Below, one piece after another: positions 44,044 through 53,299 of a stretch of DNA of 64,000 nt. The position numbers and the translations under genes are program-made. The stretch's first letter is position 1. Every line of letters begins with the position of its first letter. Source of the DNA: an uncultured Bacteroidota bacterium (GTDB taxonomy: Bacteria > Bacteroidota > Bacteroidia > Flavobacteriales > Flavobacteriaceae). The DNA lies in assembly GCA_902614065.1 (NCBI GenBank), contig CACMJT010000004.1, positions 96,832 to 160,831 of the forward strand, given 5' to 3'. The notes under the pieces were generated by a model. The model saw nothing but the letters and a program-made list of their open reading frames with translations, had not been told where the DNA came from and did no database searches.

Positions 44044-44972
44044 GGATTATTTTTATGGGTACGCCTGATTTTGCTGTTGATAGTCTTGATTCTATTTATA
44101 AATCAAATCATGATTTATGTGGTGTTGTCACAACACCAGATAAAAAAGCAGGTAGAGGTCAAAAGATGAAAGAAAGTGCAGTTAAAAGATATTGTATTTC
44201 AAATTGCATAAAACTCTTGCAGCCGGTTGCTTTCAATGATAAAGTTTTTATTAATAAACTAAAAAGTTTTAGAGCCGATATTTTCGTTGTTGTTGCTTTT
44301 AAAATACTACCGAAAATCATTTGGGAAATACCTAGTAAGGGGACTATTAATATACACGCGTCTTTATTACCACAACTTCGCGGAGCTGCTCCAATTAACT
44401 GGGCTATAATTAATGGACTTAGAAAGACAGGACTTACAAGTTTTTATATAAATGAAGGTATTGATACTGGAGATATTATTATGAAAAAAGAATTAGAAAT
44501 ATCTGAGAATGATAACTTTGGTTCACTCTATACAAAATTGAAGAAATTAAGCTCAAGTTTTATAATTGATACAATTGAATGCATTGAGAATGGATTAAAA
44601 CCAGTCATTCAATCTAAAATTAAATCAGAACTTTTAAAAGCACCTAAAATTGATAAAAAAAATACGAGGATTAGATGGGATATTGATGGTCGCAAAATTA
44701 ATAATTTAATTAAAGGGCTTTCCCCACACCCAGGAGCATGGTCAACTATAAAATCCAGTGAAATTAGATTAAAAATTCTAGATTCATCATTTATTCCTAA
44801 ACAAGGTCTGAAAGGTATTAACGGCTGTGTTTTATCGATTAATAAAAATTGTATGGTAAAAGTAAAAGATGGATATATTAATATTTTTAAAATAAAAGTT
44901 GAGGGTAAAAAAGAGCAAAGTGGTCTTGATTTTCTTAATGGAATTCAAAGAAAAAAAATACAATTTTTTTGA
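44040..44972 (+). CDS. fmt: Methionyl-tRNA formyltransferase
   Basis: Formylates initiator Met-tRNA using 10-formyl-THF. The 310-residue protein has MRIIFMGTPDFAVDSL at the start, VVTTPDKKAGRGQKM, the active-site INIHASLLPQLRGAAPINWAI near residue 103 and EGIDTGDI near 137. A C-terminal OB-like domain has LSPHPGAW. It sits between an NTPase gene and yqgE, overlapping both by 4 nt. Confidence 0.95.
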   Translation: MRIIFMGTPDFAVDSLDSIYKSNHDLCGVVTTPDKKAGRGQKMKESAVKRYCISNCIKLLQPVAFNDKVFINKLKSFRADIFVVVAFKILPKIIWEIPSKGTINIHASLLPQLRGAAPINWAIINGLRKTGLTSFYINEGIDTGDIIMKKELEISENDNFGSLYTKLKKLSSSFIIDTIECIENGLKPVIQSKIKSELLKAPKIDKKNTRIRWDIDGRKINNLIKGLSPHPGAWSTIKSSEIRLKILDSSFIPKQGLKGINGCVLSINKNCMVKVKDGYINIFKIKVEGKKEQSGLDFLNGIQRKKIQFF

Positions 44973-45514
44973 GAAAGGGAAATTTATTAATATCAAATTA
45001 TACACTCATCAATGATCTAGAATTTAACAGGTCAGTAATTTACATTACAAAGGATAATGATGAGGGTTCTATTGGCTTTGTTATAAATAAAAAATCTTCA
45101 TATAAAATTTGTGATCTAGACAAAAAGTTCAGTGATATTAAAGCCCCTATATACTTCGGAGGCCCTGTTGGTGTAGATACTATTCATTTCATACACAGAA
45201 AAAATAAAATGTTAAGTAGCAGTGAAAAAGTTTCAAATGAAATATATTGGGGTAAAGACTTTGACAAGTTAATATCGCTTATAAGAAAAAAAAAAATTGA
45301 TATTGGGAATATTAAATTTTTTATGGGCTACTCAGGTTGGGAACATAAACAGCTGGAGAATGAAATAACTGAAAATTCATGGTTGGTTCAAAATAATTTC
45401 AGTTTAGATGATATTTTTAAATGCGGGAAAGATTTTTGGAAAAAAATACTCTTAAATTTAGGAGACAAATATAAATTATGGGCAAACTCACCGGAAAACC
45501 CAAATTATAATTGA
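44969..45514 (+). CDS. YqgE/AlgH family protein
   Basis: A 181-residue protein with the YqgE pattern: GNLLISNYTLINDLEFNRSVIYITKDNDEGSIGFVINKKS, then PIYFGGPVGVDTIHFIHR near residue 67 and FFMGYSGWEHKQLENEI near 115. Function is not established. The start is TTG 44969, overlapping the fmt stop as TTGA. The frame has no ATG at the N-terminus and the TTG gives the usual start of the family. The 3' end overlaps the convergent aminotransferase by 10 bp. Confidence 0.9.
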   Translation: MRKGNLLISNYTLINDLEFNRSVIYITKDNDEGSIGFVINKKSSYKICDLDKKFSDIKAPIYFGGPVGVDTIHFIHRKNKMLSSSEKVSNEIYWGKDFDKLISLIRKKKIDIGNIKFFMGYSGWEHKQLENEITENSWLVQNNFSLDDIFKCGKDFWKKILLNLGDKYKLWANSPENPNYN

Positions 45515-46335
45515 ACATGATCATTCAAAATTGATAGTATTTTATTAGTCAAATCAGACTTTAATTTATTTTTTCTATATTCTGTAATTGAAAAAATTCC
45601 TTGGATAGAATTGCAACCAAAAATCTCATCCGAATCAATCAATTCATAAGAATGTATACTCCTCTCAACTATTTCAATTTTATTTTTTTTTAGAATTCTA
45701 ATAATATTTTTTCGCATAACCCCATTTAAACAACCCGACTTCAAATCAGGTGTTAAAAAACAACCATCCTTGATCAAAAATAGATTTGAATTAATAAATT
45801 CACATACCATTTTGTCGTTATTTAGCAGTATACAATTATCCAAAAGATTTTCTTTTGCATATATGGAGGCAATTACATTTATAATTTTATTATTTGATTT
45901 TATTGAGGAAATTAATTGTTTGTCTATGTAATATTCTTTAAAAATATCAACTTTATAATTACCTTGATTAATTGTAAATTTTTTTGATTTCAAATTTTCA
46001 CAGGATATCAAAAACTTACATTCATTGGATAAAGGTCTGTATTTACCTGCTGAGTTTCTAAAAACTGATAGACGAACTCTTGAACAATCATTATTCGAAA
46101 TAACATTGTGTAATCTCATTATATTTTCCTCAAAAAAATCGGGTGTAAAATGATCGGGAATATCAATCCTAAGGATTCTCATTGAAGAAATTAATCTAAA
46201 ATAATGATCCTCCCAAAAACATATTTTTCCATCAATTATTCTTATTGATTCAAATACTGAGTCGCCATAAAAAAAACCTCGATTATTTTCAATTTGATAT
46301 GATTGCTCTGTAAGCTGACCGTTAAAATTAATCAT
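45505..46335 (-). CDS. Class IV aminotransferase (PLP-dependent, PabC/IlvE fold)
   Basis: A 276-residue fold-type IV PLP enzyme. RGFFYGDSVFESIRI near residue 19, the PLP lysine in ISSIKSNNKIINVIASIYAKE near 145, EFINSNLFLIKDG and GCLNGVMRKNIIRI near 200 match the family. It could be 4-amino-4-deoxychorismate lyase (folate pathway) or a branched-chain or D-amino acid aminotransferase; the sequence does not decide. The START-like gene is 5 bp upstream. Confidence 0.85.
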   Translation of the reverse strand: MINFNGQLTEQSYQIENNRGFFYGDSVFESIRIIDGKICFWEDHYFRLISSMRILRIDIPDHFTPDFFEENIMRLHNVISNNDCSRVRLSVFRNSAGKYRPLSNECKFLISCENLKSKKFTINQGNYKVDIFKEYYIDKQLISSIKSNNKIINVIASIYAKENLLDNCILLNNDKMVCEFINSNLFLIKDGCFLTPDLKSGCLNGVMRKNIIRILKKNKIEIVERSIHSYELIDSDEIFGCNSIQGIFSITEYRKNKLKSDLTNKILSILNDHVQL

Positions 46336-46340
46336 TAAAT

Positions 46341-46727
46341 TTATTGAGAAGATCCAATAACCTGTTTTAGGTCAGAAATTTGACTTTCCCAGAGCATTTT
46401 TCCCTCCTCTACCTCATCTTCTTCAGCAAAATCAAATACAACTAGTGAAACGTCTTTAGTAAGCTCATCAACGACAATATTAATTTCAAAAAAAGAATCA
46501 TCATCATTATCCAACCACTTAAATCGAACATACTTGTTATTCTTAAAAGAAATTAGTTCAGCCTTTTCCTCAACTCCGTCCCAAAAGAAAGAAAAAATCT
46601 TTCCTCTAGAGTTTACATTATCTGCAAACCATTCGGATAAATTTGAGGCTGATGAGATATACTGATAAAGCATGTTTGGGGATGCATGAATAGGGAACTC
46701 TAGCTCATATTTAATTTTTTCTGACAT
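46341..46727 (-). CDS. START-like (AHSA1/SRPBCC) domain protein
   Basis: A 128-residue helix-grip protein: YELEFPIHASPNMLYQYISSASNLSEWFADNVNSRGKIFSFFWDGVEEKAELIS, and a final acidic helix. It belongs to the small Bacteroidota START-like family with no known ligand. It is followed by the class IV aminotransferase gene, as usual in this phylum. Confidence 0.85.
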   Translation of the reverse strand: MSEKIKYELEFPIHASPNMLYQYISSASNLSEWFADNVNSRGKIFSFFWDGVEEKAELISFKNNKYVRFKWLDNDDDSFFEINIVVDELTKDVSLVVFDFAEEDEVEEGKMLWESQISDLKQVIGSSQ

Positions 46728-46763
46728 AGAGACAATATAATACTAAAAAATCAAAATCAACTA

Positions 46764-46779
46764 TTTTTTTTTTTTTTTT
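46764..46779. repeat. Homopolymer run of 16 T
   Basis: Sixteen consecutive T on the plus strand in the gap between the START-like gene and the tRNA-Met promoter. The longest homopolymer I noticed. It could be phase-variable or subject to sequencing error, but it lies 24 bp upstream of the -33 element and outside any gene. Confidence 0.6.
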
Positions 46780-46787
46780 GAACAGTG

Positions 46788-46818
46788 TTTGACTGTAGTT
46801 ATATTGTTTTTATCTTTG
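46788..46818 (+). promoter_or_regulatory. Promoter of tRNA-Met (TTTG-N19-TATCTTTG)
   Basis: TTTG at 46788-46791 and TATCTTTG at 46811-46818 with exactly 19 nt between. The -7 box ends 7 nt before the mature tRNA. This is an essentially perfect Bacteroidota promoter. Confidence 0.85.
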
Positions 46819-46825
46819 AGCACTT

Positions 46826-46899
46826 GGCGAGGTAGCTCAGGTGGTTAGAGCGTCGGATTCATAACCCGGAGGTCGGGAGTTCAAGTCTCCCCCTCGCTA
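46826..46899 (+). tRNA. tRNA-Met (anticodon CAU)
   Basis: Cloverleaf with acceptor stem GGCGAGG/CCTCGCT (one G-U), D-arm GCTCAGGTGGTTAGAGC, anticodon loop TTCATAA (CAT) and T-arm GGGAGTTCAAGTCTCCC. 74 nt, CCA not encoded. Base pair 1-72 and the D-arm fit an elongator tRNA-Met better than the initiator; a lysidine-modified tRNA-Ile with CAU cannot be excluded. The last 3 bases are also the hisS stop codon on the other strand. Confidence 0.92.
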
Positions 46900-48273
46900 C
46901 ATTTTAGAAAATTCCTGAATAAAATTTTTGAGCTTGAATAATCTCTCCTCTCCATTATCCATTAATCTTATTTTAATATTATCTCCATCTTTTTCTTCTT
47001 GACCATAAATTATTACAAAATTAAAGTTATTCTTATCTGCAAATGAAAACTGCTTTGAAACTTTTGTTGAATCAGGATAAACAAATACATTTCTACCATG
47101 AGATCTTAAACCATCTATTATATTTTTGATTTCATTAATAAAATTAATATCAAAGTTGATAATTAGAATATCATTAGAAATTACCTTTAGTTCTGGAAAA
47201 AGATTCTTCTCATCCATTAACAAATGAATCCTTTCAAGTCCGAAGGATATTCCTATGCCTGATAGGTTATCAACACCAAAAGATTTTGTCAAATCCGAAT
47301 ATCTTCCACCACCACCCAATGATCCTATATTAGAGTCAGGAGCAACAACTTCATAAATTATACCTGTATAATAATTAAGACCTCTAGCTAAAGATAAATC
47401 AAATTCGATTTCAACTAGTTCATCTGAATTTTCCATCATTTCATAAATCTTATTAATTTCTTCAGCTGCTTTGATTGATAATGCGTCTGAAAATTCATTT
47501 GTGATTTTATTTATTAAATCAGAAAACTTTCCTGAATATCCAAATAATTCGAATAAATAATCTATATGACTATCTTTAATGTTTAAATCATTTCTAAGTA
47601 AGTTTCTTAGTTTTTCTGACCCAATCTTATCCCGCTTGTCGATTAGGACTATAAATTCATTGAAACTATCACTTATTCCAATTTTATTGGCAATAGAATT
47701 TAAAATTTGTCGGTGATTAATTTTGATTTTCACATCTTTCAAACCTAATTCTCTGAAAACCTTAGAATAAATTTGAATCATCTCATACTCGAGTAAGATT
47801 GAGTTAGAACCAATAGCATCAACATCACATTGTGTAAACTCTTGAAACCTTCCTCGTTGAGGTCTATCAGATCTCCATACTTTTTGAATTTGAAACCTTT
47901 TAAAAGGGAAGTTTATCTTATTAAAGTGCTGAGCAACAAATCGCGCCAAAGGAACAGTCAAATCAAACCTTAAACCTTTTTCACTAATCGATGATACAAA
48001 CTGATTCAATTTACCAGCAGATAATGACTCAATATCAGCTTTTTTTACCTTTTCGCCACTGTTAATTATATTGAAAATAAATTTATCACCCTCATCACCA
48101 TATTTTTCATAAAGTGTCGCTCTTTTTTCAATTGATGGCGTCTCTATTTCAGAGTAGCCGAAGGAAATAAAAACGTTTCGAATTTTATTTATTATGAATC
48201 TTATTGAAAGCAATTCACTTGGTCCATAATCTTTAGTTCCTTTTGGGTTGGTTGATTTATTTGACATATTCAT
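46897..48273 (-). CDS. hisS: Histidyl-tRNA synthetase
   Basis: Class II synthetase, 458 residues from ATG 48273 (ATG 48267 is also possible). It has NPKGTKDYGPSE near residue 8, RFDLTVPLARFVAQH near 100, VWRSDRPQRGRFQEFTQCDVDAIGS near 128 (motif 2), ARGLNYYTGIIYEV near 295 and GGGGRYSDL near 320. A C-terminal anticodon-binding domain follows. Its TAG stop (46899-46897) lies inside the 3' end of the convergent tRNA-Met. Confidence 0.95.
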   Translation of the reverse strand: MNMSNKSTNPKGTKDYGPSELLSIRFIINKIRNVFISFGYSEIETPSIEKRATLYEKYGDEGDKFIFNIINSGEKVKKADIESLSAGKLNQFVSSISEKGLRFDLTVPLARFVAQHFNKINFPFKRFQIQKVWRSDRPQRGRFQEFTQCDVDAIGSNSILLEYEMIQIYSKVFRELGLKDVKIKINHRQILNSIANKIGISDSFNEFIVLIDKRDKIGSEKLRNLLRNDLNIKDSHIDYLFELFGYSGKFSDLINKITNEFSDALSIKAAEEINKIYEMMENSDELVEIEFDLSLARGLNYYTGIIYEVVAPDSNIGSLGGGGRYSDLTKSFGVDNLSGIGISFGLERIHLLMDEKNLFPELKVISNDILIINFDINFINEIKNIIDGLRSHGRNVFVYPDSTKVSKQFSFADKNNFNFVIIYGQEEKDGDNIKIRLMDNGEERLFKLKNFIQEFSKM

Positions 48274-48313
48274 CAAATATCACTCTTTTAAAAAAAATAA
48301 AAAAATTAAGGAA

Positions 48314-48763
48314 TTACTTTTCTGAAGAAACAACTTCGAATGAAAGCTCAAAGTTAACTTCCCTGTGTAGTCTTATTTTTGCAGAATATTTACCAGTTTT
48401 CTTGATGTTTGAGGATAAAATAATACTATTTTTTTCTATTTCAAATCCTTCTTCTGCAAGTTTCTTGCTAATATCCAAATTGGTAACTGAACCAAATAGT
48501 TTATCAGATTCTATAACTTTTGCGGAGATGGTAAGTTCCAACTTTTCTAATTTTTTAAGAATTTTATTAGCTTCTTCAATTGCAGATTTGTCTTTATTGG
48601 CAGATTGTTTTAGTTTTTCCGCAAGTGCTTTTTTAGCTGATATTGTTGCTAATATAGCTTTTCCTTGAGGAATTAAGAAGTTTCTTCCATAACCGTTCTT
48701 GACAGTAACGACATCATCGGCAAAGCCCAAGTTTTCAACATCCTTTTTTAAAATTATCTCCAT
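48314..48763 (-). CDS. rplI: 50S ribosomal protein bL9
   Basis: A 149-residue protein with the L9 N-terminal domain (MEIILKKDVENLGFADDVVTVKNGYGRNFLIPQGKAI), a long central Lys-rich helix and a C-terminal domain ending KIRLHREVNFELSFEVV. Last gene of rpsF-rpsR-rplI; 5 nt after rpsR. Confidence 0.96.
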   Translation of the reverse strand: MEIILKKDVENLGFADDVVTVKNGYGRNFLIPQGKAILATISAKKALAEKLKQSANKDKSAIEEANKILKKLEKLELTISAKVIESDKLFGSVTNLDISKKLAEEGFEIEKNSIILSSNIKKTGKYSAKIRLHREVNFELSFEVVSSEK

Positions 48764-48768
48764 ATTTT

Positions 48769-49056
48769 TTATTTGAGTAAATCAGCTTGGTATGGAAGTA
48801 AAGCAAGATGACGTGCTCTTTTTACAGCTACAGATATTTTTCTTTGAAATTTTAAGGATGTACCAGTTAATCTCCTAGGTAAGATTTTGCCTTGCTCATT
48901 TATGAACTTTAACAAGAAATCGGGATCTTTATAATCAATGTGTTTTATTCCAAGTCTTTTGAATCTACAGTACTTTTTTCTATTTTTTGTTGAGATATCT
49001 AATGGTGTTAAATATCTAATTTCACCTTGGTTTGTGTTTACATTTAAATCCGCCAT
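48769..49056 (-). CDS. rpsR: 30S ribosomal protein bS18
   Basis: A 95-residue basic protein with [74 protein letters not shown], the S18 core. It follows rpsF by 5 nt. Confidence 0.96.
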   Translation of the reverse strand: MADLNVNTNQGEIRYLTPLDISTKNRKKYCRFKRLGIKHIDYKDPDFLLKFINEQGKILPRRLTGTSLKFQRKISVAVKRARHLALLPYQADLLK

Positions 49057-49061
49057 AATTG

Positions 49062-49409
49062 TTAAACTTTTTCTTTTTTCATTCTACTTCTTCTTTTAAT
49101 CGACCACTCTGTGGCATATTTATCTAGTTTGACATTTAGATAGCGCATAACTCTTTCATCTCTCTTTAACTCTGTCTCGTAAATATTAATGATATTATCA
49201 TCTCCACTGTACTCAAAATCAATTAAAGAATAAAATCCGCTTAATTTGTTTTGAATTGAGTAAGCTAACTTTTTAAGACCCCAATTTTCAGTATCAATAA
49301 TTTTACAACCATTGTCCTTTAGGAAACTTTGATACTTTTTGATTACATCATTAACCTGAGCTTCGGACAAAGCCGGGTTCAATATAAATGTCGATTCGTA
49401 GTGATTCAT
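49062..49409 (-). CDS. rpsF: 30S ribosomal protein bS6
   Basis: A 115-residue protein with [23 protein letters not shown] at the start, then [24 protein letters not shown] and [16 protein letters not shown] use ATG 49409; a TTG at 49424 would add five atypical residues. First gene of rpsF-rpsR-rplI with a full promoter 12 nt upstream. Confidence 0.95.
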   Translation of the reverse strand: MNHYESTFILNPALSEAQVNDVIKKYQSFLKDNGCKIIDTENWGLKKLAYSIQNKLSGFYSLIDFEYSGDDNIINIYETELKRDERVMRYLNVKLDKYATEWSIKRRSRMKKEKV

Positions 49410-49421
49410 AAATTTCGAGGG

Positions 49422-49452
49422 CAAAAATACTGTTTATATCAAGACTTCCAAA
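49422..49452 (-). promoter_or_regulatory. Promoter of rpsF-rpsR-rplI (TTTG-N19-TATTTTTG)
   Basis: On the minus strand TTTG (49452-49449), 19 nt, then TATTTTTG (49429-49422), 12 nt before the rpsF ATG. Full match to the Bacteroidota consensus in the 55-bp gap after priA. Confidence 0.8.
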
Positions 49453-49464
49453 AAAAAATATAAT

Positions 49465-51864
49465 TTAATTATAGGGATCTACATCGACATTTGTTTTGAT
49501 TAATCTAAACTGGCTATATGTATTAAACTTTTTTAAAATTTTTGATATAATATTTTTTATTGAAAACAGATTATCTTCTGGTTTAACTTTTATTAATAGA
49601 TTCATTAAAAATTCATTTTTTATTTTTGATACAATCGGAAATTCGGGTCCCAATATTTTAGATTTCATATTCTTTTTTAAAGCATTTGCAAACCAATTTG
49701 AACCGTCATATAAAATTTTCCTATCTCTTGAACGAAACTTTATTTTAATAAGTTTAACATAGGGTGGATAGCTAAATTCTTTTCTCAGGGCTAATTCTCC
49801 ACCAAAGTAATTTATGTCATCATCTAATTGTAGTTTTCTATTTAAACTGTGATTTACATTTTTTGTTTGTATTAGAACAGTTCCTTGTGATTTTGATCTA
49901 CCAGCCCTTCCGGATACCTGTCTTATCATTTGAAAATATTTTTCATTGGCACGAAAATCTGGATAATTCAATAAAAAATCCGATTCAATTACACAGACTA
50001 ATGAAACATTACTAAAGTCAAGCCCCTTGGTAACCATCTGAGTACCAACCAAAATATCAAACTCTTTCTCTTCAAATCCTCTTATTATTGACTTAAAACT
50101 TTTTTTAGTTCGTGTAGTATCGTAATCCAATCTAGCTACCGTGACATTGGGAAATTTTTTTTCAATTTCATTTTCTATTAATTGTGTACCAACTCCTCTT
50201 CGATTTAGTGAAGGCAGGCCACAACTTGAGCAATTTTTTTTCTCTGGTTCGTGATGACCACAATAATGACACTTTAATGTGTTTGCATTCAAATGATATG
50301 TCAAACTTATGTCACAATTAGGACAATTTTCAACCTCATTACATGCAGTGCATTGAAGAAAAGTTGAATAGCCTCTTCTGTTTCTGAAAATTATAACTTG
50401 CTCTTTTTTTTCAATTCTTAATTTAATTTCACTTATAACTTTATCGCTGAATAATTTTTTTGTTGATGAATGATCTAAAAATTGAATTTTTGGTGGGTCA
50501 AAACCTCCAAACCTTCTTCTCAAATTAACCAAAGAGTATTTTCCAATTTTTGCATTATAAAAAGACTCCAAACTAGGGGTCGCGGAACCTAAAAGAACAG
50601 AACATCCATGAATTTTTGATAAATAAACTGCAATATCTCTAGAGTTGTAGTAAGGTGATTTTTGAGTTTGTTTATATGAATTTTCATGCTCCTCATCTAC
50701 TATTATTAAACCGTTGTTTCTAATAGGAAGAAAAACTGCTGACCTTGCTCCCAGTATCAAGTAAGGATCATCTTTTGAAATAATTTTTTTCCATATCTCT
50801 AATCTTGTTTGAGGATTTACAGATGAGTGATAAACAATTAATTCTTTATCAAAAAAAGAGTTTAACCTATTAACTAATTGTGTTGTTAATGCAATTTCGG
50901 GGACAAGAAAAAGGACAGATTTACCTTGATTTAGTTGGTTTTTTATACATTCAACGTAAATTTCAGTCTTCCCAGAAGAAGTAACGCCATGAAAGAGAAT
51001 TACTTTTTCTTTTTTAATTTCTTTTTCAATTCGGTTGTAAGAAGTTTTCTGATCCTTTGACAGTTCAATTTTTTTATCGGTTTTCTTATCAATATCTTGA
51101 GATCTTAAAATATTTTTTTTGAACTCAACTAGAGCATTTGATCTTATCAAGGATTTGATCGCTGAGTCTGAGATATTAAGTTTGTTTTTAACTCTACTTT
51201 TACTTATTTCAGTTTGATTTTCTAAGAAAAATAAATCAATAATTTTTTTTTGGAGCGGAGTTTTGGCCAAATTATATGGATCTACAGACTTATTTATCTT
51301 TAAGTACGATTTAATTATGGGCTTATAATAATCAAATACTTCCTCACTTAGAAGAATTTTATTTTTTTCAATTAATTCATCAATTAATTTAATTGATTCT
51401 TTTCCATAAATTTTAATAATATCTTTAAGAGTAATCTCTACGGAATTTTTAATATCATTTAAAATTAATTTAGATTGATCCGAGGTTTCTAAATTGTTTT
51501 TTTCATTTGATAACTTTATTATTGTTTCACTTTTCACTAAAAATATTTTAGGTAAAGCAGTTTCATAAACTTTTCCAATCGGACACAAATAATATTCACT
51601 GATCCATCTAAACAAATCTATTTGCTCAGTTGAAAGACATGGTGAATCATCTACAATAAACTCAATATCCTTCAAATTAAAATCATATTGTTTATTAATA
51701 AATTTTTTAACAACTATTGCCGTGTATAATTTTTTGTGACCAAAACTGACAATTACTCTGGAGCCTTTTTTTATATTTTCGAATTCTAATTTAGAAACCA
51801 TGTAATCAAAAGTTTGGCTTAATGGAATTGGAATTACGACCTCAACTGTATATAGATCCGACAA
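49465..51864 (-). CDS. priA: Primosomal protein N' (replication restart helicase PriA)
   Basis: Restarts stalled forks. The 799-residue protein has an N-terminal DNA-binding region (VEVVIPIPLSQTFDY), helicase motifs with Walker A FHGVTSSGKTEIYVE near residue 295 and DEEH in LIIVDEEHENSYKQ near 392, and the zinc cysteines in CTACNEVENCPNCD and KCHYCGHHEPEKKNCSSCG near 510-555. VGTQMVTKGLDF and QVSGRAGR follow. The start is TTG 51864; no ATG or GTG fits better. Confidence 0.95.
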   Translation of the reverse strand: MSDLYTVEVVIPIPLSQTFDYMVSKLEFENIKKGSRVIVSFGHKKLYTAIVVKKFINKQYDFNLKDIEFIVDDSPCLSTEQIDLFRWISEYYLCPIGKVYETALPKIFLVKSETIIKLSNEKNNLETSDQSKLILNDIKNSVEITLKDIIKIYGKESIKLIDELIEKNKILLSEEVFDYYKPIIKSYLKINKSVDPYNLAKTPLQKKIIDLFFLENQTEISKSRVKNKLNISDSAIKSLIRSNALVEFKKNILRSQDIDKKTDKKIELSKDQKTSYNRIEKEIKKEKVILFHGVTSSGKTEIYVECIKNQLNQGKSVLFLVPEIALTTQLVNRLNSFFDKELIVYHSSVNPQTRLEIWKKIISKDDPYLILGARSAVFLPIRNNGLIIVDEEHENSYKQTQKSPYYNSRDIAVYLSKIHGCSVLLGSATPSLESFYNAKIGKYSLVNLRRRFGGFDPPKIQFLDHSSTKKLFSDKVISEIKLRIEKKEQVIIFRNRRGYSTFLQCTACNEVENCPNCDISLTYHLNANTLKCHYCGHHEPEKKNCSSCGLPSLNRRGVGTQLIENEIEKKFPNVTVARLDYDTTRTKKSFKSIIRGFEEKEFDILVGTQMVTKGLDFSNVSLVCVIESDFLLNYPDFRANEKYFQMIRQVSGRAGRSKSQGTVLIQTKNVNHSLNRKLQLDDDINYFGGELALRKEFSYPPYVKLIKIKFRSRDRKILYDGSNWFANALKKNMKSKILGPEFPIVSKIKNEFLMNLLIKVKPEDNLFSIKNIISKILKKFNTYSQFRLIKTNVDVDPYN

Positions 51865-51908
51865 AGTAAAATTGGTTTTTTAGTTAATTTAGCAATTTAA
51901 TAGGATTT

Positions 51909-52493
51909 ATGGAACTTATAATTGCTAGTCAAAACCAAAATAAGTTGGTGGAGTTTAAAAAAATTTTGGGAGACAAAATTAATTTGTTCAGTTTGAGTGA
52001 CATTGGTTTAAATCAAGAAATTCCTGAGAATGAAAAAACCATAAAAAAAAACGCAATGTTTAAAGCTAAGTTTGTAAACATACAAACAGGAAAAAATGTT
52101 TTTGCTGATGATACTGGCCTAGAAATTGATTCATTAAATGGAGAGCCTGGGGTTTATTCAGCAAGGTACTCCGGGGTTGAGAGAAACTCAGATAAAAATA
52201 TTGAATTGGTATTAACTAAACTAAAAAATAAATCCAATAGAAACTCAAGATTTAAAACTATTATTTCTCTAATTCTTGATGGCAAGAGTGTTAATTTTGA
52301 GGGTGTTGTTGAGGGAAAAATAACTGAAGAAAAAAGAGGTAATAATGGTTTTGGCTACGACCCAATTTTTCAACCCAATGGATATGCATCAACATTCGGC
52401 GAAATGAGTTTAAAGGAAAAAAATAAAATTAGTCATAGGTCAATAGCAATTAATAAAATGGTACAATATTTAAAAGAAAATAATTTATTGTAA
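51909..52493 (+). CDS. rdgB: Non-canonical purine NTP pyrophosphatase (RdgB/HAM1)
   Basis: Removes ITP, dITP and XTP from nucleotide pools. The 194-residue protein has ELIIASQNQNKLVEFKKIL at the start, VFADDTGLEIDSLNGEPGVYSARYSG near residue 63 and GNNGFGYDPIFQPNGYASTFGEMSLKEKNKISHRSIA near 145, all family signatures. Divergent from priA (44 bp). The next gene starts 9 nt downstream. Confidence 0.95.
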   Translation: MELIIASQNQNKLVEFKKILGDKINLFSLSDIGLNQEIPENEKTIKKNAMFKAKFVNIQTGKNVFADDTGLEIDSLNGEPGVYSARYSGVERNSDKNIELVLTKLKNKSNRNSRFKTIISLILDGKSVNFEGVVEGKITEEKRGNNGFGYDPIFQPNGYASTFGEMSLKEKNKISHRSIAINKMVQYLKENNLL

Positions 52494-52502
52494 GTTTATT
52501 TT

Positions 52503-53264
52503 ATGAGGATATTAAATATTTTCATCTTAGTTTTTTTTAGCACAAGTTGCTACATTTTTTCACAAGATTTAGTAATAGGAGTTGTAGAAAATGATGCTGA
52601 TTCAAAGCCTATATCAAATGTTCACGTAATCAACCTGAATAAAGTTGAGGGAACAATTACTAATAAGGATGGTGAGTTTGAAATTAGTGCCCAAGTTAAT
52701 GATACCTTGTTTTTCTCTTATTTAGGCTTCAAATCCATAAAAATTAGAGTAACCAATGACTTAATAAGATTTCAAAATTCTAAGATTAAATTAACTGAGC
52801 TAGCATATGCATTGGAAGAAGTTGTTGTAAGCCCCTATCAACTAACTGGTTACCTAGAGATTGATGCAAGAAATATCCCGCTAAGTAAAACATACCGATA
52901 CAATATTCCCGGACTACCCACAAGGGGATACGAAGCCGGAACCAGTAGCCCGGGTGCTATTAGTAAGGTTTTTGCTGCTATATTCAATCCAGTGGATTTT
53001 CTTTATAACATCTTTGGTAAAAAACCAAGGCAAATGAATAAACTAAAATTAATGAAAGAAGATTATCAAATTAGAGAACTTCTGAGCACAAAATTTGATC
53101 GTGAAACATTAGTTGAATTGTTACAAATAGATAAGTTTGATATAGATGAAATTCTGAGAAATTGCAGTTACTCGGAAAGTTTTATTTTATCTGCAAACGA
53201 CTTACAAATTCTTCAAGCAATAAGTCAGTGCTACGAAGAATTCAAACTGCTTAAGAGAAAATAA
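52503..53264 (+). CDS. Exported protein with carboxypeptidase-like regulatory (CarboxypepD_reg) domain
   Basis: A 253-residue protein with a signal peptide (cut near CYIFSQ, residue 21) and a beta-sandwich like that at the start of TonB-dependent receptors: VIGVVENDADSKPISNVHVINLNKVEGTITNKDGEFEISAQVNDTLFFSYLGFKS. The rest (DARNIPL, GLPTRGYEAG) matches conserved flavobacterial proteins of unknown function. No barrel follows. Periplasmic or outer-membrane associated. Confidence 0.8.
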   Translation: MRILNIFILVFFSTSCYIFSQDLVIGVVENDADSKPISNVHVINLNKVEGTITNKDGEFEISAQVNDTLFFSYLGFKSIKIRVTNDLIRFQNSKIKLTELAYALEEVVVSPYQLTGYLEIDARNIPLSKTYRYNIPGLPTRGYEAGTSSPGAISKVFAAIFNPVDFLYNIFGKKPRQMNKLKLMKEDYQIRELLSTKFDRETLVELLQIDKFDIDEILRNCSYSESFILSANDLQILQAISQCYEEFKLLKRK

Positions 53265-53284
53265 ATTTCTTTTCCTAGATATAT

Positions 53285-53292
53285 TATCTTTG
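53285..53292 (+). promoter_or_regulatory. Predicted -7 box TATCTTTG for purB
   Basis: Perfect TAnnTTTG ending 7 nt before the purB ATG. This allows at most a very short leader. No TTTG 19-20 nt upstream. Confidence 0.5.
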
Positions 53293-53299
53293 CATAATA

